A stretch of 46,659 bases of DNA from Hondaea fermentalgiana (GCA_014084085.1 NPFB01000068.1:215212-261870), one strand, 5' to 3'; positions 18,877 through 29,760 are shown, numbered from the stretch's first letter. Translations and numbers: made by a program. Notes: generated by a model not told the origin, from the sequence alone.

Positions 18877-21800
18877 ATGCCTGACGAAAACGAGGACGAA
18901 GCGTACAACGCCCACGGCGCGGCGCCTACGGGTGGTATCGATGATGCCAACCCGCGACGGTCCAGTCGCACGCGCCAGCGAAGCAGAAAGGTCGTTAGCT
19001 ACGCCGAGGTCGAAGATGACTCTGACGATAACTTTGGCGAGACAGAGGACGATACAAAGCGACGACTCGAACTCGAGCGCGAGGACGAGGAGCTGGAAAA
19101 AGGTCCCGTCATTGAGAAGTTTCTTGGCCTGCGAAGCGCAGGCCGAGGACCACTGCACGAAGTACTTGTAAAGTACCGAAACCAGTCATATCTTCATGTC
19201 AAGTGGGTCCACGAGAATGAGATCAAAGCATTGCACCGCAAGTACAAGTCCATGGTCCAGCGCTTTAAGATGAAGATCCTTTCAGGAAAGGCCAACATTC
19301 CAGTCAACGAGGACGGCGAAGAGGAATACTTTGATCCTCGCTACACGGAGGTTGACCGCATTCTTGCAGAAAGTACGCAAGTCATGGAAGAGGGTCGAGC
19401 GGAAGACGTGGCGGACTTGCGATGGTTTCAATGGTCCGGAGGCAAGGTTCGGGACAACGGCAAGAGTGTGGTGGACCTGCTCACGCCCAAAGAACGCGCG
19501 GATCGTAATGTTGGCAAGAAAAGCACGGTGAAGAAGCTTTTTCTCATCAAGTGGTGCGAGCTCTCGTACAAAGATTCCACCTGGGAATTCGAAGAGGACG
19601 TGCAAGACGATTTCAAGATGGCGATCTTTCACCGTCGCAATCGTGTCCCGACCCGTGGCTTTCAGGTCGACGATGATGACATGCTTTGGCCAGCGCTCCT
19701 ACCAAGCGCCACTGGGCATCGAGGCTCAAAGAAAGACGCAAAGAAAGATGCGGCCGCTGCTGGGGACGAGGCCGATGCTTCTGCGCAGGTGGGCCGGCTC
19801 CCCAGCGTGGCAGCACAGTGCGTAGAAGACCGTCGGGCGCGTGGTGCCATCAAGATACCAAATGCCCTGCGTCACTTTGTCATGCCTTCGGATCTCTGTA
19901 TGCTACTCCCTGGAGATGAAATAATCGCTGTCGAGAATCTCAGCATGCAAGGTCTTGATCTCGCCACAATTGGTAGACATCTTGGGGCGCGACGAGACGA
20001 GGTGATGCGTGGAAACCGGACCTTTTATGCGGTGACCATGCGGAGATTTATCTACCGCTACGACCGGCGCCGAGATCCCACAACAAATAAGCCTCCGATC
20101 GAGACGGTGCTCTTTACTTTACATCTCGGAAAGGAACCGCTCGGCGTGCGTCTCGGCCTCATTGGACCTGGCGGCAAGTATCCGTACCGCATCGTCACCC
20201 GGCCAAAATCTGCGCTATGCTGCGCATATGTAGAAGGCCTCTTGCACCACGACGAGCTGTCGCGGCACCCAATGGCGAGCCACCATGCCAATCAATCGCT
20301 CCGTGCTGCCACTGTGGCGCTCTTGCGGACACTCATCAACGTCGTATGGGCGCGGCGGGACGTGAGTGTCGCACAACTGAGCAAGCTGGCACGCTGCGAC
20401 ATGGGCACCTTTTCGCGATGGATGATGGGCTGGCCCTCGAACGGGTCTGATGCCCTTGCCGAGCTACGCATGATGACTGAGCACAAGATCAAAGACCTTT
20501 TGTACCGTCTTCGACAAATCTTCCAATTTGCAACCTACGGTCTTCTAAACACCTCACGGCTTGACCGCTTGATGTTTGGCAAGTTTCCCGAGGCTGCTGT
20601 CGAACGCCGGCTTAGCCTTTTGCAGCGTGCACTGGCCATTCTTCGCGCCGAGGCGGCGCGGAAAAAGGAAGAAAAGGCGATGGCCAAGGCCAAAGCCAAG
20701 ATCGAGGCCGACGCCGCTGCCGCAAGTAACGCAGCCGGCGCCGGGGATGAAGCCGTCGCTGCCGCCACGGCGGCGGCAAAGAAACGCGTCCTTGCCGATG
20801 CAGCACGCAAGGCCCAGGTTATGGAACAGGAGGACGGACACAACGTAGAGGAAAACTATCGCATGCAACGCCTTGTCAAGGTCGCCCCTGTTCTAGACGA
20901 TATCATTCGACAGATCGAGGATCAACACGCCGATCAAAGTGGCCTCGACCCTGCTGCATGGAGTCAGTGCCAGGGCTTCAACTACGAGGCCTGCCGTATC
21001 GAGCCGTCCGACATTCAGTTCGACGGCGCAGCGCGCACGCCGCCCGACGACGACCATGTTTACATGGCCCGGCATCTTTCGCAGTGCTTGCGTGCTCTTC
21101 GCTCCAACATTATGATCTGGGAGAATCGACCAATTGATAACCCGGGCATTCAAGCTGCGCGTGCCCGCGCTCAATCGATCCCAAACCCGCAACAACGGCG
21201 TGCTGCACTTGATCAAATCGAAACCAACATTCGCATGGAGGCCTGGCAGATCGCCGTCTCGCTCATGCCCATCCCCGAGGAGAGATTTGTCGGCGAGGTA
21301 GATATTCAACAGCAACGGGATTTGCAGCGTCAGGAGATGGAGTGGCGGCAAAAGAGGATGGGGGGCGAAACCATGGAGAGCCAGAGCACGGTGCGTGCGT
21401 TCAAGGCACAACGGGCAGCGCTCAATCAGCTTCGCCGAAAGCAGTTCATGCCCTATCATCCTCGAAACCAGCCTCGCTATAAAAACGGCAACATGCTGCG
21501 CCCCTACCAGTTGCAGGGCATTAACTGGCTCCTGGACCATTGGTACCGAGGCGTAAATTGCATTCTTGCCGATGAAATGGGACTTGGCAAGACCGTGCAA
21601 GTGGTGGCGACGCTTGAGCATTTGCGTACGCGCGAGAACCTCCGTGGACCCTTTCTTATTGTGGCACCACTGTCCACGATTGGCCATTGGCACCGTGAAG
21701 TGGAGACATGGACCGACATGAACGTCTGTACGTATTATGACATGGGAGGCCAAGAGGCGCGCGAGGTCATTCGTCGCTACGAGTGGTACTACCCAGGTCT

Positions 21801-24800
21801 GGACGGTCGCAAGGACTTGCTCAAGTTCAATGTGCTTGTGACCACCTACGAGACCTTTATGACGGACGTAGACTACATGACGGCGCTACCGTGGCTTGGT
21901 GTCGTCATCGACGAAGGTCATCGCCTTCGTAGTATCAAGTCAAAGCTTCTCGAGATGCTCAACCGGATCACCGAGGCCAATCGACTGCTGCTGACGGGCA
22001 CCCCGCTGCAGAACAACATTCTCGAACTGTGGTCATTGCTCAACTATTGTGACGCCCAGCGCTTCCCCGATTCTGAGTCTTTCATGTACCGTTTTGGCGA
22101 CATCAAGAGCAAGGAGCAGCTCGACGAACTCCAGCAAGAGATTGCGCCGTACATGCTTCGGCGCGTCAAGGAAGACGTGGAAAAGAGTATTCCGCCAAAG
22201 GAGGAAACCATTATCGACGTGGAGCTGACCATGCTGCAGAAACGATACTATCGCGCCATCTTTGACCGAAACCGCCAGGTCCTGTACAAGGGCTGCAAGG
22301 GTGGCAACAAACCGCAGCTCATTAACGTTGAGATGGAGTTGCGCAAGTGCTGCAACCACCCGTACCTCATCTCCGGCGTCCAGGATAGCGAACACTCGAT
22401 TTTGCGCAAGGAAATCCGTGCCAAGATTACCGCTGTTGAAAAAGAGGCACAGGCTCTTGGGACGGCCGACAAGGCTGCGGGTGCCGAGGAGAGCGCGACG
22501 GATGCCGACGAGCAAGCCGATCTCTTGCAACTCGTGCGCCAGGCGCATCGCGAAAAGATGAGTCGCGACGAGCTCATTGATCGCGCTACGCTCGAGCGAT
22601 GCGTGCGAGGTTCGGGCAAGCTTGTTCTCGTAGACAAGCTGCTGCCCAAGCTGCGCAACGAGGGCCACAAGGTGCTCATTTTCTCGCAAATGGTAAAGAT
22701 GCTCGACATGCTTGAGTACCTTTGCCGTCAGCGCGGGTACCCGATGGAGCGTCTTGATGGTGGCGTGCAAGGCAACGTGCGCCAAGCTGCAATTGATCGC
22801 TTCAGTAACCCGGATTCGAACTCGTTTGTCTTTTTGCTGTCGACCCGCGCTGGCGGCGTCGGCATCAACCTTACGGCTGCTGATACGGTGATTATCTTTG
22901 ACTCGGATTGGAATCCGCAAAACGATGCTCAGGCGCAGGCACGCGTGCACCGCATCGGACAGAAGCGGGCCGTCAAAATCTTTCGTCTCGTTACGAAGAA
23001 CACGTACGAGGAGACCATGTTGCAGCGTGCTGCCATGAAGCTCGGCCTCGAGCGCGCCGTGCTGGGAACGGTGCACGAATCTACTTTGAAGGAGACCAAA
23101 GGGAAGAAGGACGGAAGCGAGAAGGGCGTGGGTGGCAAAAACCTGAGCCCCGCCGAACTCGAGCGCATGCTACGCGAAGGCGCCTACCACCACCTGCAAG
23201 ACGACGACAACGCGGCGGCGCGCACTTTTGTGGGCGCCAATATCGACGATTTGCTCAAGACGAATGCGCGCACCGTAAAGATGGACCCGGTGGGCGGAGC
23301 AAGTGGCGGAGGTGGCGGTGCCCTCGACAAGCTCAAGCACAATACGGTGAACAAGAGCAGCTTCAAGGCCGAGGAGCGCGAAGACGGTGTTGACATTAAC
23401 GATCCCAACTTTTGGTCCAAGGTGCTCCCGGACATGGCGACACCCGACACCATGTTGGCAAAGCTCAACGATGTCAAGCAGCAAATGGAACTTGGGCGCG
23501 ACCCATCGAAACGACGGCAGTTCATGGAGGATGTTCGCATGCTCGTGCGCGATATTGTTCAGCAGCGCACGGCTGGAGAGATTGTGAACGAGCATGACAT
23601 GGAGACGGCGGTTGCGCTCTTGGTCCAGGTGAGCAATATGCGCAAGACCTTTGGGTCAGAGTCCTTCAATCTCGACAATCCTTCGCGCAAGGTGTACACG
23701 GAGCTCGCTGAGCGCTGGATGCGCCGTCTCGAGGGTCTCCGAGAACGGAGAGCCCGCCGTGGCCGCAACCAGTCTGCTGAAAGCGACGACGAACTCTTTT
23801 CCGACGGTGAGAGCGACGCCGGCGGAGACCCCGGCGATGCTGCCGGCAATGCGGCCGATTCGACGAGCGGTGGCGATTTTCAGCAGCAACGCAAGAAGGG
23901 ACGATCCCAGCGTAGCAAATACACGGAGTTGAGCGAAGACGAGCTGGACGACACCCAGGACGGCGTTGACGCGGAGTACATGGGCGATGACGACGGTACC
24001 GGCGAGGTAGACGAATCGATCATGAAGGACCACTTCAGTGAGGTATGCGCTGTGTGCGCTGACGGCGGCGAGCTTTTGCTGTGTGAGGGCCCGTGCAAGC
24101 AGGCTTTCCATCTTCAGTGCGTGAATAACAACAAAAAGGCCAAGGACATTGACGAGAGCGAAACCTGGTTCTGCCCGGATTGCACCAATGGGTACCACAC
24201 GTGCTTGCTATGTCGCAAGGGTGGCTATGCGGATGTGAAGCCCGACGGCGTTTTTGTGTGCGCTGATGACAACTGCGGGCGGTTTCATCATATGTCGTGC
24301 ATCAAGAACTCCAAGCACGCTCGAATTCTCGATGAGGCGAATCAGACATTCCTCTGTCCCTTGCACGAATGCTCCAAGTGCTCTGACAAGGCAACTCCTG
24401 TGCATGCACATTGCCTGCGTTGCCCCAAGGGCTTTCACAACTTGTGCATGGACCACAAACACACACTGCGTTTGCACCAGAACCTCGTCATTTGCCCCGA
24501 TCATCTCGATGGCAAGGAGTTCGATGTGTCGCATCACTATCCTTTTGCCAAGAGTCTGCGCAGGCAGCTTGAAGGGCCAGCTCGTTCAAAGCGCGCCCGC
24601 AATCGTCCTCGCAAATTTCAGACGGACGGTGATGCATCATCAACGTCCACGTCGCCATCGCGACGGCGATCGTCGAGGACGCCAATGGCCGCGGCGACTG
24701 CGGCTGTCGTGAAGTCCTCGTCGAGCAAGAATCCGAACTCGTCAAAGAAGAAACGACGCGACGGCCCTGACCTCGCTGACTTGGATTGGCGCAAACACAT

Positions 24801-25518
24801 GGACGCTCCGGCTCCAGAAGCGGGCAAGCCGATCATCAAGACGTGCGCTCTGTGTATGCGCGATATGCGGTTGCCCACAGAGGCGGAGGGAGCCTTGGAG
24901 GCCATTGAGCAGATGGAGGACTACGATCGACCAATGCCATTTCCCTTTTTGCAGCCCAAGGGCGAGAATCGATGGGCGCCTGTATGGGTACACGTTCGGT
25001 GTGCGACACTGAGTCCTGAAGCCTACATCAAGGACGACGAGTACTACAATGTGCTCAAGGCCGTGCGACGAGGTCGCTTCCTCAATTGCGCGGGGTGCGC
25101 AAGTCGTGGCGCCACCGTTGGTTGCTACTATACAAAGTGCGACAAGTCATATCACGTGCCATGCGCCGTCAACACGGGTTGGAACCCGGACGAAGAGCTG
25201 GAGTTTTATTGTAAGGAGCATCGAGCCAAGCTCGCGCCCAAGGCTGGTACGGCAAAGAGTAGTAGCAAGAGCAAGGGCAAGGCAACCAAGAGCAGTGGCA
25301 AGCGCCGTGCCAATGGTAATCCTGCAGATGCGCCTTTTGCGCAAAAGAAGAAGGTCAACGCTTTGGAGAATGTCGTGGCTAATGGAGAGATAGGAATTGC
25401 AAGCAGCGACGTCAAACTCGGACGGTTCACTCGCGCCGCAATGTGGCGTGGCAAGCGCGTGACTGTCATAGTGGAGGCGTCAGGAATTGGGTCTCTAGAG
25501 TTTGCAACTTCTTTGTAA
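18877..25518 (+). CDS. CHD-type chromodomain helicase with PHD and extended PHD fingers
   Basis: 2213 residues in one exon; the ATG at 18877 begins MPDENEDEAY. Double chromodomain: about residues 75-125 and 155-255 (FLIKWCELSYKDSTWEFEED). SNF2 ATPase: LRPYQLQGINWLL near 870, Walker A DEMGLGKT at 899-906, motif II with DEGH from Asp1012 (DEAH in most relatives), LLTGTPLQNN, then the C-terminal lobe with LSTRAGGVGINLTAADTVI and ARVHRIGQK near 1355. A PHD finger starts at C1724 (CAVCADGGELLLCEG), followed by more Cys/His clusters, and an extended PHD (C...HVRC...CAGC...YHVPCA) lies at about 1990-2115. It would slide or evict nucleosomes and read histone tails. Between the chromodomains and ATPase, residues ~320-530 contain PDZ-like strings and a helix-turn-helix-like stretch (see findings). 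Confidence 0.93.
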   Translation: MPDENEDEAYNAHGAAPTGGIDDANPRRSSRTRQRSRKVVSYAEVEDDSDDNFGETEDDTKRRLELEREDEELEKGPVIEKFLGLRSAGRGPLHEVLVKYRNQSYLHVKWVHENEIKALHRKYKSMVQRFKMKILSGKANIPVNEDGEEEYFDPRYTEVDRILAESTQVMEEGRAEDVADLRWFQWSGGKVRDNGKSVVDLLTPKERADRNVGKKSTVKKLFLIKWCELSYKDSTWEFEEDVQDDFKMAIFHRRNRVPTRGFQVDDDDMLWPALLPSATGHRGSKKDAKKDAAAAGDEADASAQVGRLPSVAAQCVEDRRARGAIKIPNALRHFVMPSDLCMLLPGDEIIAVENLSMQGLDLATIGRHLGARRDEVMRGNRTFYAVTMRRFIYRYDRRRDPTTNKPPIETVLFTLHLGKEPLGVRLGLIGPGGKYPYRIVTRPKSALCCAYVEGLLHHDELSRHPMASHHANQSLRAATVALLRTLINVVWARRDVSVAQLSKLARCDMGTFSRWMMGWPSNGSDALAELRMMTEHKIKDLLYRLRQIFQFATYGLLNTSRLDRLMFGKFPEAAVERRLSLLQRALAILRAEAARKKEEKAMAKAKAKIEADAAAASNAAGAGDEAVAAATAAAKKRVLADAARKAQVMEQEDGHNVEENYRMQRLVKVAPVLDDIIRQIEDQHADQSGLDPAAWSQCQGFNYEACRIEPSDIQFDGAARTPPDDDHVYMARHLSQCLRALRSNIMIWENRPIDNPGIQAARARAQSIPNPQQRRAALDQIETNIRMEAWQIAVSLMPIPEERFVGEVDIQQQRDLQRQEMEWRQKRMGGETMESQSTVRAFKAQRAALNQLRRKQFMPYHPRNQPRYKNGNMLRPYQLQGINWLLDHWYRGVNCILADEMGLGKTVQVVATLEHLRTRENLRGPFLIVAPLSTIGHWHREVETWTDMNVCTYYDMGGQEAREVIRRYEWYYPGLDGRKDLLKFNVLVTTYETFMTDVDYMTALPWLGVVIDEGHRLRSIKSKLLEMLNRITEANRLLLTGTPLQNNILELWSLLNYCDAQRFPDSESFMYRFGDIKSKEQLDELQQEIAPYMLRRVKEDVEKSIPPKEETIIDVELTMLQKRYYRAIFDRNRQVLYKGCKGGNKPQLINVEMELRKCCNHPYLISGVQDSEHSILRKEIRAKITAVEKEAQALGTADKAAGAEESATDADEQADLLQLVRQAHREKMSRDELIDRATLERCVRGSGKLVLVDKLLPKLRNEGHKVLIFSQMVKMLDMLEYLCRQRGYPMERLDGGVQGNVRQAAIDRFSNPDSNSFVFLLSTRAGGVGINLTAADTVIIFDSDWNPQNDAQAQARVHRIGQKRAVKIFRLVTKNTYEETMLQRAAMKLGLERAVLGTVHESTLKETKGKKDGSEKGVGGKNLSPAELERMLREGAYHHLQDDDNAAARTFVGANIDDLLKTNARTVKMDPVGGASGGGGGALDKLKHNTVNKSSFKAEEREDGVDINDPNFWSKVLPDMATPDTMLAKLNDVKQQMELGRDPSKRRQFMEDVRMLVRDIVQQRTAGEIVNEHDMETAVALLVQVSNMRKTFGSESFNLDNPSRKVYTELAERWMRRLEGLRERRARRGRNQSAESDDELFSDGESDAGGDPGDAAGNAADSTSGGDFQQQRKKGRSQRSKYTELSEDELDDTQDGVDAEYMGDDDGTGEVDESIMKDHFSEVCAVCADGGELLLCEGPCKQAFHLQCVNNNKKAKDIDESETWFCPDCTNGYHTCLLCRKGGYADVKPDGVFVCADDNCGRFHHMSCIKNSKHARILDEANQTFLCPLHECSKCSDKATPVHAHCLRCPKGFHNLCMDHKHTLRLHQNLVICPDHLDGKEFDVSHHYPFAKSLRRQLEGPARSKRARNRPRKFQTDGDASSTSTSPSRRRSSRTPMAAATAAVVKSSSSKNPNSSKKKRRDGPDLADLDWRKHMDAPAPEAGKPIIKTCALCMRDMRLPTEAEGALEAIEQMEDYDRPMPFPFLQPKGENRWAPVWVHVRCATLSPEAYIKDDEYYNVLKAVRRGRFLNCAGCASRGATVGCYYTKCDKSYHVPCAVNTGWNPDEELEFYCKEHRAKLAPKAGTAKSSSKSKGKATKSSGKRRANGNPADAPFAQKKKVNALENVVANGEIGIASSDVKLGRFTRAAMWRGKRVTVIVEASGIGSLEFATSL

Positions 25519-25852
25519 AGGTCATATCTTTGATCACCATTGAGCACGAGAGCGAGGGACAGAGAGAGCAATACAAATAGGATGCGAGAGTGTCATGATC
25601 AAGTAGGAGAGAGAACCTATCAGTCAGAAAGGAATTTGCTTATTGTCGACTTCATATTTGATGTTCTTGTTAGCTGAAAGCGACAATTAGGTCTGGCTGC
25701 TGGGCAAAAGTCTTCTCATTCTGTCTGAATCAGAGTAAAAACAGAACCAAGCTTAATCTTTTAGAAGGTTAAAAAAAAAAAACTGACTTTACTGACAGCG
25801 AGCGGCGCAAGTGCGCCGATATCTGTGTGGCAAGTCAGGTCTTGATGAATGA
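25519..25852. other. Convergent 3' intergenic region
   Basis: AT-richer, with a poly-A run near 25770-25781. No gene seen. Confidence 0.5.
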
Positions 25853-27285
25853 TTAATCGAGAGCAAGGCCGTGCGCGGCGGAGGAGGAATTCGGCTGCTG
25901 CTGGCAAGTCTGGAGCTCGCGTCGAAGACGGCGAACTTCTTCCTCGAGAGATTCGATCTTCTCCTTTTGGCGCTCGATAAAAGTTGTCATGTACACGTGG
26001 GTGTCCTCAAGAAATTCGTTCTGGTCCTGAAGACGCGCCGCAAGCTCGGTGGTGGCCCGCGAGCCTTGCTGGAGCCAGGCCTCTGCGCGGGTGCCAAAGA
26101 GCACCTGGAAACTGACGGGAGACAGTCCTCCGAGGCTGACGCAGGGCGCCACGGACTCACGCGCGGAAGGCGTGAGGTCGGTGCGGATCGCGTCCAGGAC
26201 GATCTCGCGACGCGCGGCCTCCTCGGCGAGCGAGGGCGTCTCGAAGACGGCGCGCGCGGCCTTGGAGGCCTGGCCGGCCTTGCAGGCGTCCTTCTCGAGG
26301 AGCTCCGCCACGATGGAGCGGCCCTCGCTGGCGAGCACGCGCAGCGAGGGCGAGTGCGCGAAGTCTCCCCGCGCCGCGCGCGTGGNNNNNNNNNNNNNNN
26401 NNNNNNNNNNNNNNNNNNNNNNNNNNNNNNNNNNNNNNNNNNNNNNNNNNNNNNNNNNNNNNNNNNNNNNNNNNNNNNNNNNNNNTGCTCGAGGGTGAAA
26501 TGTGAGCGATGTTGGACCACATGGGCCAACGAAGCAGAGTCCTCGCTCTGCACTGTAGCATTTCCAGAAGACTCTACCGAATTCCAAGTTGCTGGGGCAG
26601 AGACCCCGCCCAAAGAAGCGTCTTCAAGCTCTTCTTCCTCACTGTCGGGGTTTGCTTCATTGTTTTCACTCAGCATTGAGGCTTGGTCTGAGCCGGTCGA
26701 CATCTCATCGGGATCAGAAATTATGTGATTGGTGCCAGTTGTCTGATCGCCCGAAATTTCCATCTCATACGCTTCTGGGGACTGGCGGCCCTGGCGGATA
26801 TTGTCGCTGCACAATTCGCCAGGGCGCGGGGCATGATGGCCAGTAACCCAATGGCTTTTTCGAAGATGAGGAGGGTGTGCCGCTGCCAGCTTCTCGAGCC
26901 GCCGGCGCCGATCTGCCAAGGCTGCTAGGTCCGTCAGAGGAATCAAATGACGGACTTGATGCCTCTGAAACGGAATTGAGCTGGGAAGGCTGTGCACGCT
27001 TTGAGCTTCCACATCGTCGTCAATGAGGGCGCCATCCGCGGCCCGCCTGAGGTCAAGGCCATTGTTGCCGACCACAGAATCTCGCATGTTTTCACCACTC
27101 GCATCCGTCGTGGTGGCGGCTTCCGAGGCAACGGTGACGAGGTCGTCAGCCCCAGTGGCATCATCACCCGCGGACACTCGACCTACGAAGCCCGGACGTG
27201 CAGAAACAAGACCACTCTGGCGACCTGAGCTGTCTTGATTTTGGACGCTCAAGTGGCCAGGAACACTTTGGAGCTCATCCTCCAT
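25853..27285 (-). CDS. Hypothetical coiled-coil protein, interrupted by an assembly gap
   Basis: The N-terminal part runs from an ATG at 27285 (MEDELQSVPG) to the gap at 26486. It is acidic and Ser-rich, with one ordered-looking patch (LTDLAALADRRRRLEKLAAAHPPH). After the gap the frame giving sensible protein runs from 26385 to 25853: helical Ala/Glu-rich sequence, then a coiled coil near the end (FIERQKEKIESLEEEVRRLR) and a Gln/Ser tail. The two parts are in different frames across the 100 Ns, as expected if the gap length is arbitrary. No family recognised. An in-frame TAA lies about 70 bases upstream of the ATG, which supports that start, although coding-like sequence in other frames continues further upstream. 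Confidence 0.55.
26386..26485. other. Assembly gap (100 Ns)
   Basis: Exactly 100 Ns, a conventional placeholder for a gap of unknown size. The flank before it is very GC-rich, which may explain the break. Confidence 0.98.
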
Positions 27286-27606
27286 GGCACCAATCCCAAC
27301 GGCGACTGCTCGTCGACCAAACCTTTGTTCGCCGTAGCTTCGTGGCCGAACTTAGACGCAAGCCTTCGTGCGACCTCGAGCGTGGGTTGTGCCGCCTCCG
27401 CCGGTGGTCGCAGTTGCAGCTCAAGCTCGATCGCCGCTCAGCCCTAGCAGCTTCTCAGGCTCACTCAAACCCGAGGCATTCTCTTGCTCTTGTTCATGGA
27501 AAAATCCTAAGCGTGCCCTTGAACACCGGAGAAACCCTCTTGGAGCAAGTTTTACCGAACTCAAGAATCCCACGTCTTCTCTTAATTTTTGCACGCCTTA
27601 ACACTA
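27286..27606 (-). pseudogene. Coding-like fragment between the coiled-coil gene and the transposon
   Basis: Minus-strand sequence keeps a protein-like character, but in three successive frames: a basic stretch next to the transposon (KIKRRRGILEFGKTC), then EQEQENASGLSEPEKLLG, then AEAAQPTLEVARRLASKFG running up to the ATG at 27285. It may be the middle of a gene broken by the insertion, or exons whose splice sites I cannot place. Not a confident gene on its own. Confidence 0.3.
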
Positions 27607-27610
27607 ATAG
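27607..27610. repeat. Target-site duplication ATAG, left copy
   Basis: ATAG directly abuts the left terminal repeat and is repeated directly after the right one (29960-29963). Four bases can match by chance; the symmetry with both repeat ends is the support. Confidence 0.55.
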
Positions 27611-27655
27611 CCCTGGATAGCGCGAGTTGGTTACCGTTTTGGTAACCAATTTTGA
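27611..27655 (+). repeat. Left terminal inverted repeat
   Basis: Starts CCCTGGATA and contains GGTTACC and GGTAACCAATT. It pairs with the reverse complement of 29920-29959. Confidence 0.75.
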
Positions 27656-27855
27656 AAATTTAGAAATTGCAGATAATTTTCATTTGCGCAAAACCTGTCA
27701 GGAAAAGCCACATGGATCGAAAACGACTGCTCCTGTGCACCTCTTGGCCAAATCTGATGAAGTTTTGCTTCGTGCAGCAAGATTTATACGTCTGCAAAGT
27801 CAGCGGCTGAGCAATTAAAAACGGTCTATTTGCCATTAAAACACAAAAATAGGTT

Positions 27856-27873
27856 GGGTACCGAAATGGTAAC
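27856..27873. repeat. Left subterminal repeat (GGGTACCGAAATGGTAAC)
   Basis: A variant of the terminal GGTTACC/GGTAACC palindrome 245 bp inside the left end. A related GTTACCGAAAT sits at 29868-29878 inside the right end. Likely transposase-binding sites by analogy. Confidence 0.5.
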
Positions 27874-28028
27874 ATAAATTTACTATAGAGTTATATGAGG
27901 ATCATAAAAGGGTTGCGCAGGTCGGAGATATCGGCAAAACAGACCCGATATGGGCCATGCGTCTTGGCAGATCAAGTCTGGAGATAATTCTGGCTTGAAA
28001 GATGATGGAGATGGTTGTTTCATCTCGA

Positions 28029-29760
28029 TTAGATGTCTAGAGGATCTTGCGGTTCGTTCGAATTTCTGCTGCTTCGTCTTGATCTGGTCTCGGTAAGAGC
28101 GTCAGCGATAGCCTTGGAGGAATGAGGGATGAACGGGTCTTCATGCCGATGTACAAGATCATAGCACCCTTTGCAAAATGCAGCATTGAACTTGCAGCAC
28201 CAGTAGGTTGTTGTTCTTGGTTTGCGCGTATGCGGAGATGGCGTTGTTCCGTCTTTCCTTGCGTCATCACGGATCCGGCAGCAAACGAGACATTACCGGC
28301 ACGTTACAACCTTGCCTCGTCCCCGGATCGACTCATGGTGATGTTCTCCAGGCAAAGTAAAGCGATGACACAATACATGAGGCAGAGACGTGCCTCGATA
28401 TTTCTGTTCGTTTGTGGGTGATGGTGTGGACGATGATGGGGATGGTATGGAGGATGATGGGGACGACGCAGAAGGCGATTCCGAAGTGGAAGAGATAGGT
28501 TGGCGCAGGTCACGCTCGGTGGATCCAATGTTGTGGGAAGCTAAGTTGTCGCAGAATTGCTTCTGGCCCAGATTTGATGCCGTTTCAAGAATCCTCCATA
28601 ATATCATGTAGACACCCATTGAAAGTCACCGCCTTGCGCTGGTTTGACCATTCTTGAAACGATTGTGCTGCCACAGCACGCTCTTTCATTTGTGACAGCT
28701 GATACGGACGGAAAGCATTGTAGAGCGTTTATTCCAGAAACGTGATCCACAGCAGACAGTTAGGATTCAGCTGCGAGGTGATGACCTTGTGGCCACTCAG
28801 AACCTTGCGCATGATATCGACGCCGCCCATCATACGATTCCAGAAAGAGACGATCTGGGGGAAGAGTTTGGAACAAGGTGGAGGAGTTCCATATCGCTGG
28901 ATGTCCTCGTTGTGCGAGCGCCAGAGCTGCAGGTACACCTCCACAGTGTGGTGGTCTCTTGCATACCCATAAACTTCCGAGTCATCCGTGCCCACGTCTG
29001 GGAATACGGGGTTGTCGTCCACATATGCAAATTCCATGTATTCGGAGGAAAGCGCATGTAGATAGGAGCACCACGCCTGGCGACTTTCAAGGGGGACCGT
29101 AATAGCAACCACCTGCCTGACTTCTTCCGGCGTCGCGTAGACGAGCAGAACGGTTTCGACATCGAGCACTGCGGCATGATGCACGACTTGCGCCCGATAA
29201 GCAGGATTTGGCACAAGTTTTACGAAATCACTTGTACCTGTTGAGGGCCGCAGAATTTCCCATGCTGACCGACCCGGCAGTCAAGCTCTTTTATCGTGTT
29301 CGAAGATGTGTATGTCTTGATCTCGAGAACGAACGCTCCATGTGCTTGAAAGTCTCCGTCCACTTTGCGAAGGAAAACGCCAACGTCATCAGGTGAGTAC
29401 GCGGCAAATGGTACCCCTCGGTTAGCAACGAGCCCAAACTCCTTCACGAGAGAGATCTTGAGTGCGCCACCTGAGAAAAGTCGAACGCAGCGAGCAAGTC
29501 GTTTGAGGCCATTCTTGCCACGACTTAACAGTGCCGCCTTGTCAGCCTCTGCGCACCCGATCTCCTCCGCAAACCATGCGCGATCGCTCTCACTTCCCAA
29601 CGTGCGTTGCTCTCGCCTCCACGCGCGCCAAGCGATCGTAGTCTGCGAGAAGGTCCGTCCAACCACCATCCTAACCACCATCCTAACCACCATCCTCACC
29701 GAGATCACTTGCGCGAGAGAAAATTTCAAAAATCATGCTGACGGAGAAATCAAGCAAAGA
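28029..29760 (-). pseudogene. Degenerate transposon protein: YqaJ-like nuclease plus piggyBac C-terminal region
   Basis: From N to C: about 29600-29220 holds a YqaJ-type PD-(D/E)XK core, with FAAYSPDDVGVF, then FVLEIKT. After a frame change near 29217 comes YRAQVVHHAAV, the usual YxxQ helix of that fold. Next, about 28730-28830 gives FWNRMMGGVDIMRKVLSG, the piggyBac block that carries the third catalytic Asp. After an in-frame TAA at 28729 the frame continues TLYNAFRPYQLSQMKERA. A frame change near 28610 and another in-frame TAA at 28293 precede a Cys-rich tail (CLVC, YWCCKFNAAFCKGCYDL, HRH), like the piggyBac C-terminal finger. The first two catalytic Asp regions of a normal piggyBac transposase are not seen. 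At least two stops and several frameshifts show it is dead. Confidence 0.65.
29655..29698. repeat. 12-bp tandem repeat inside the transposon
   Basis: Three and a half copies of ACCACCATCCTA, near the start of the degenerate coding region; in one minus-strand frame it encodes Met-Val-Val-Arg repeats. Confidence 0.8.

Noticed and set aside
28418..28475. GATGATGGGGATGGT repeat as a separate satellite
   Set aside because: It lies inside the degenerate transposon coding region and encodes its Ser/Pro linker.
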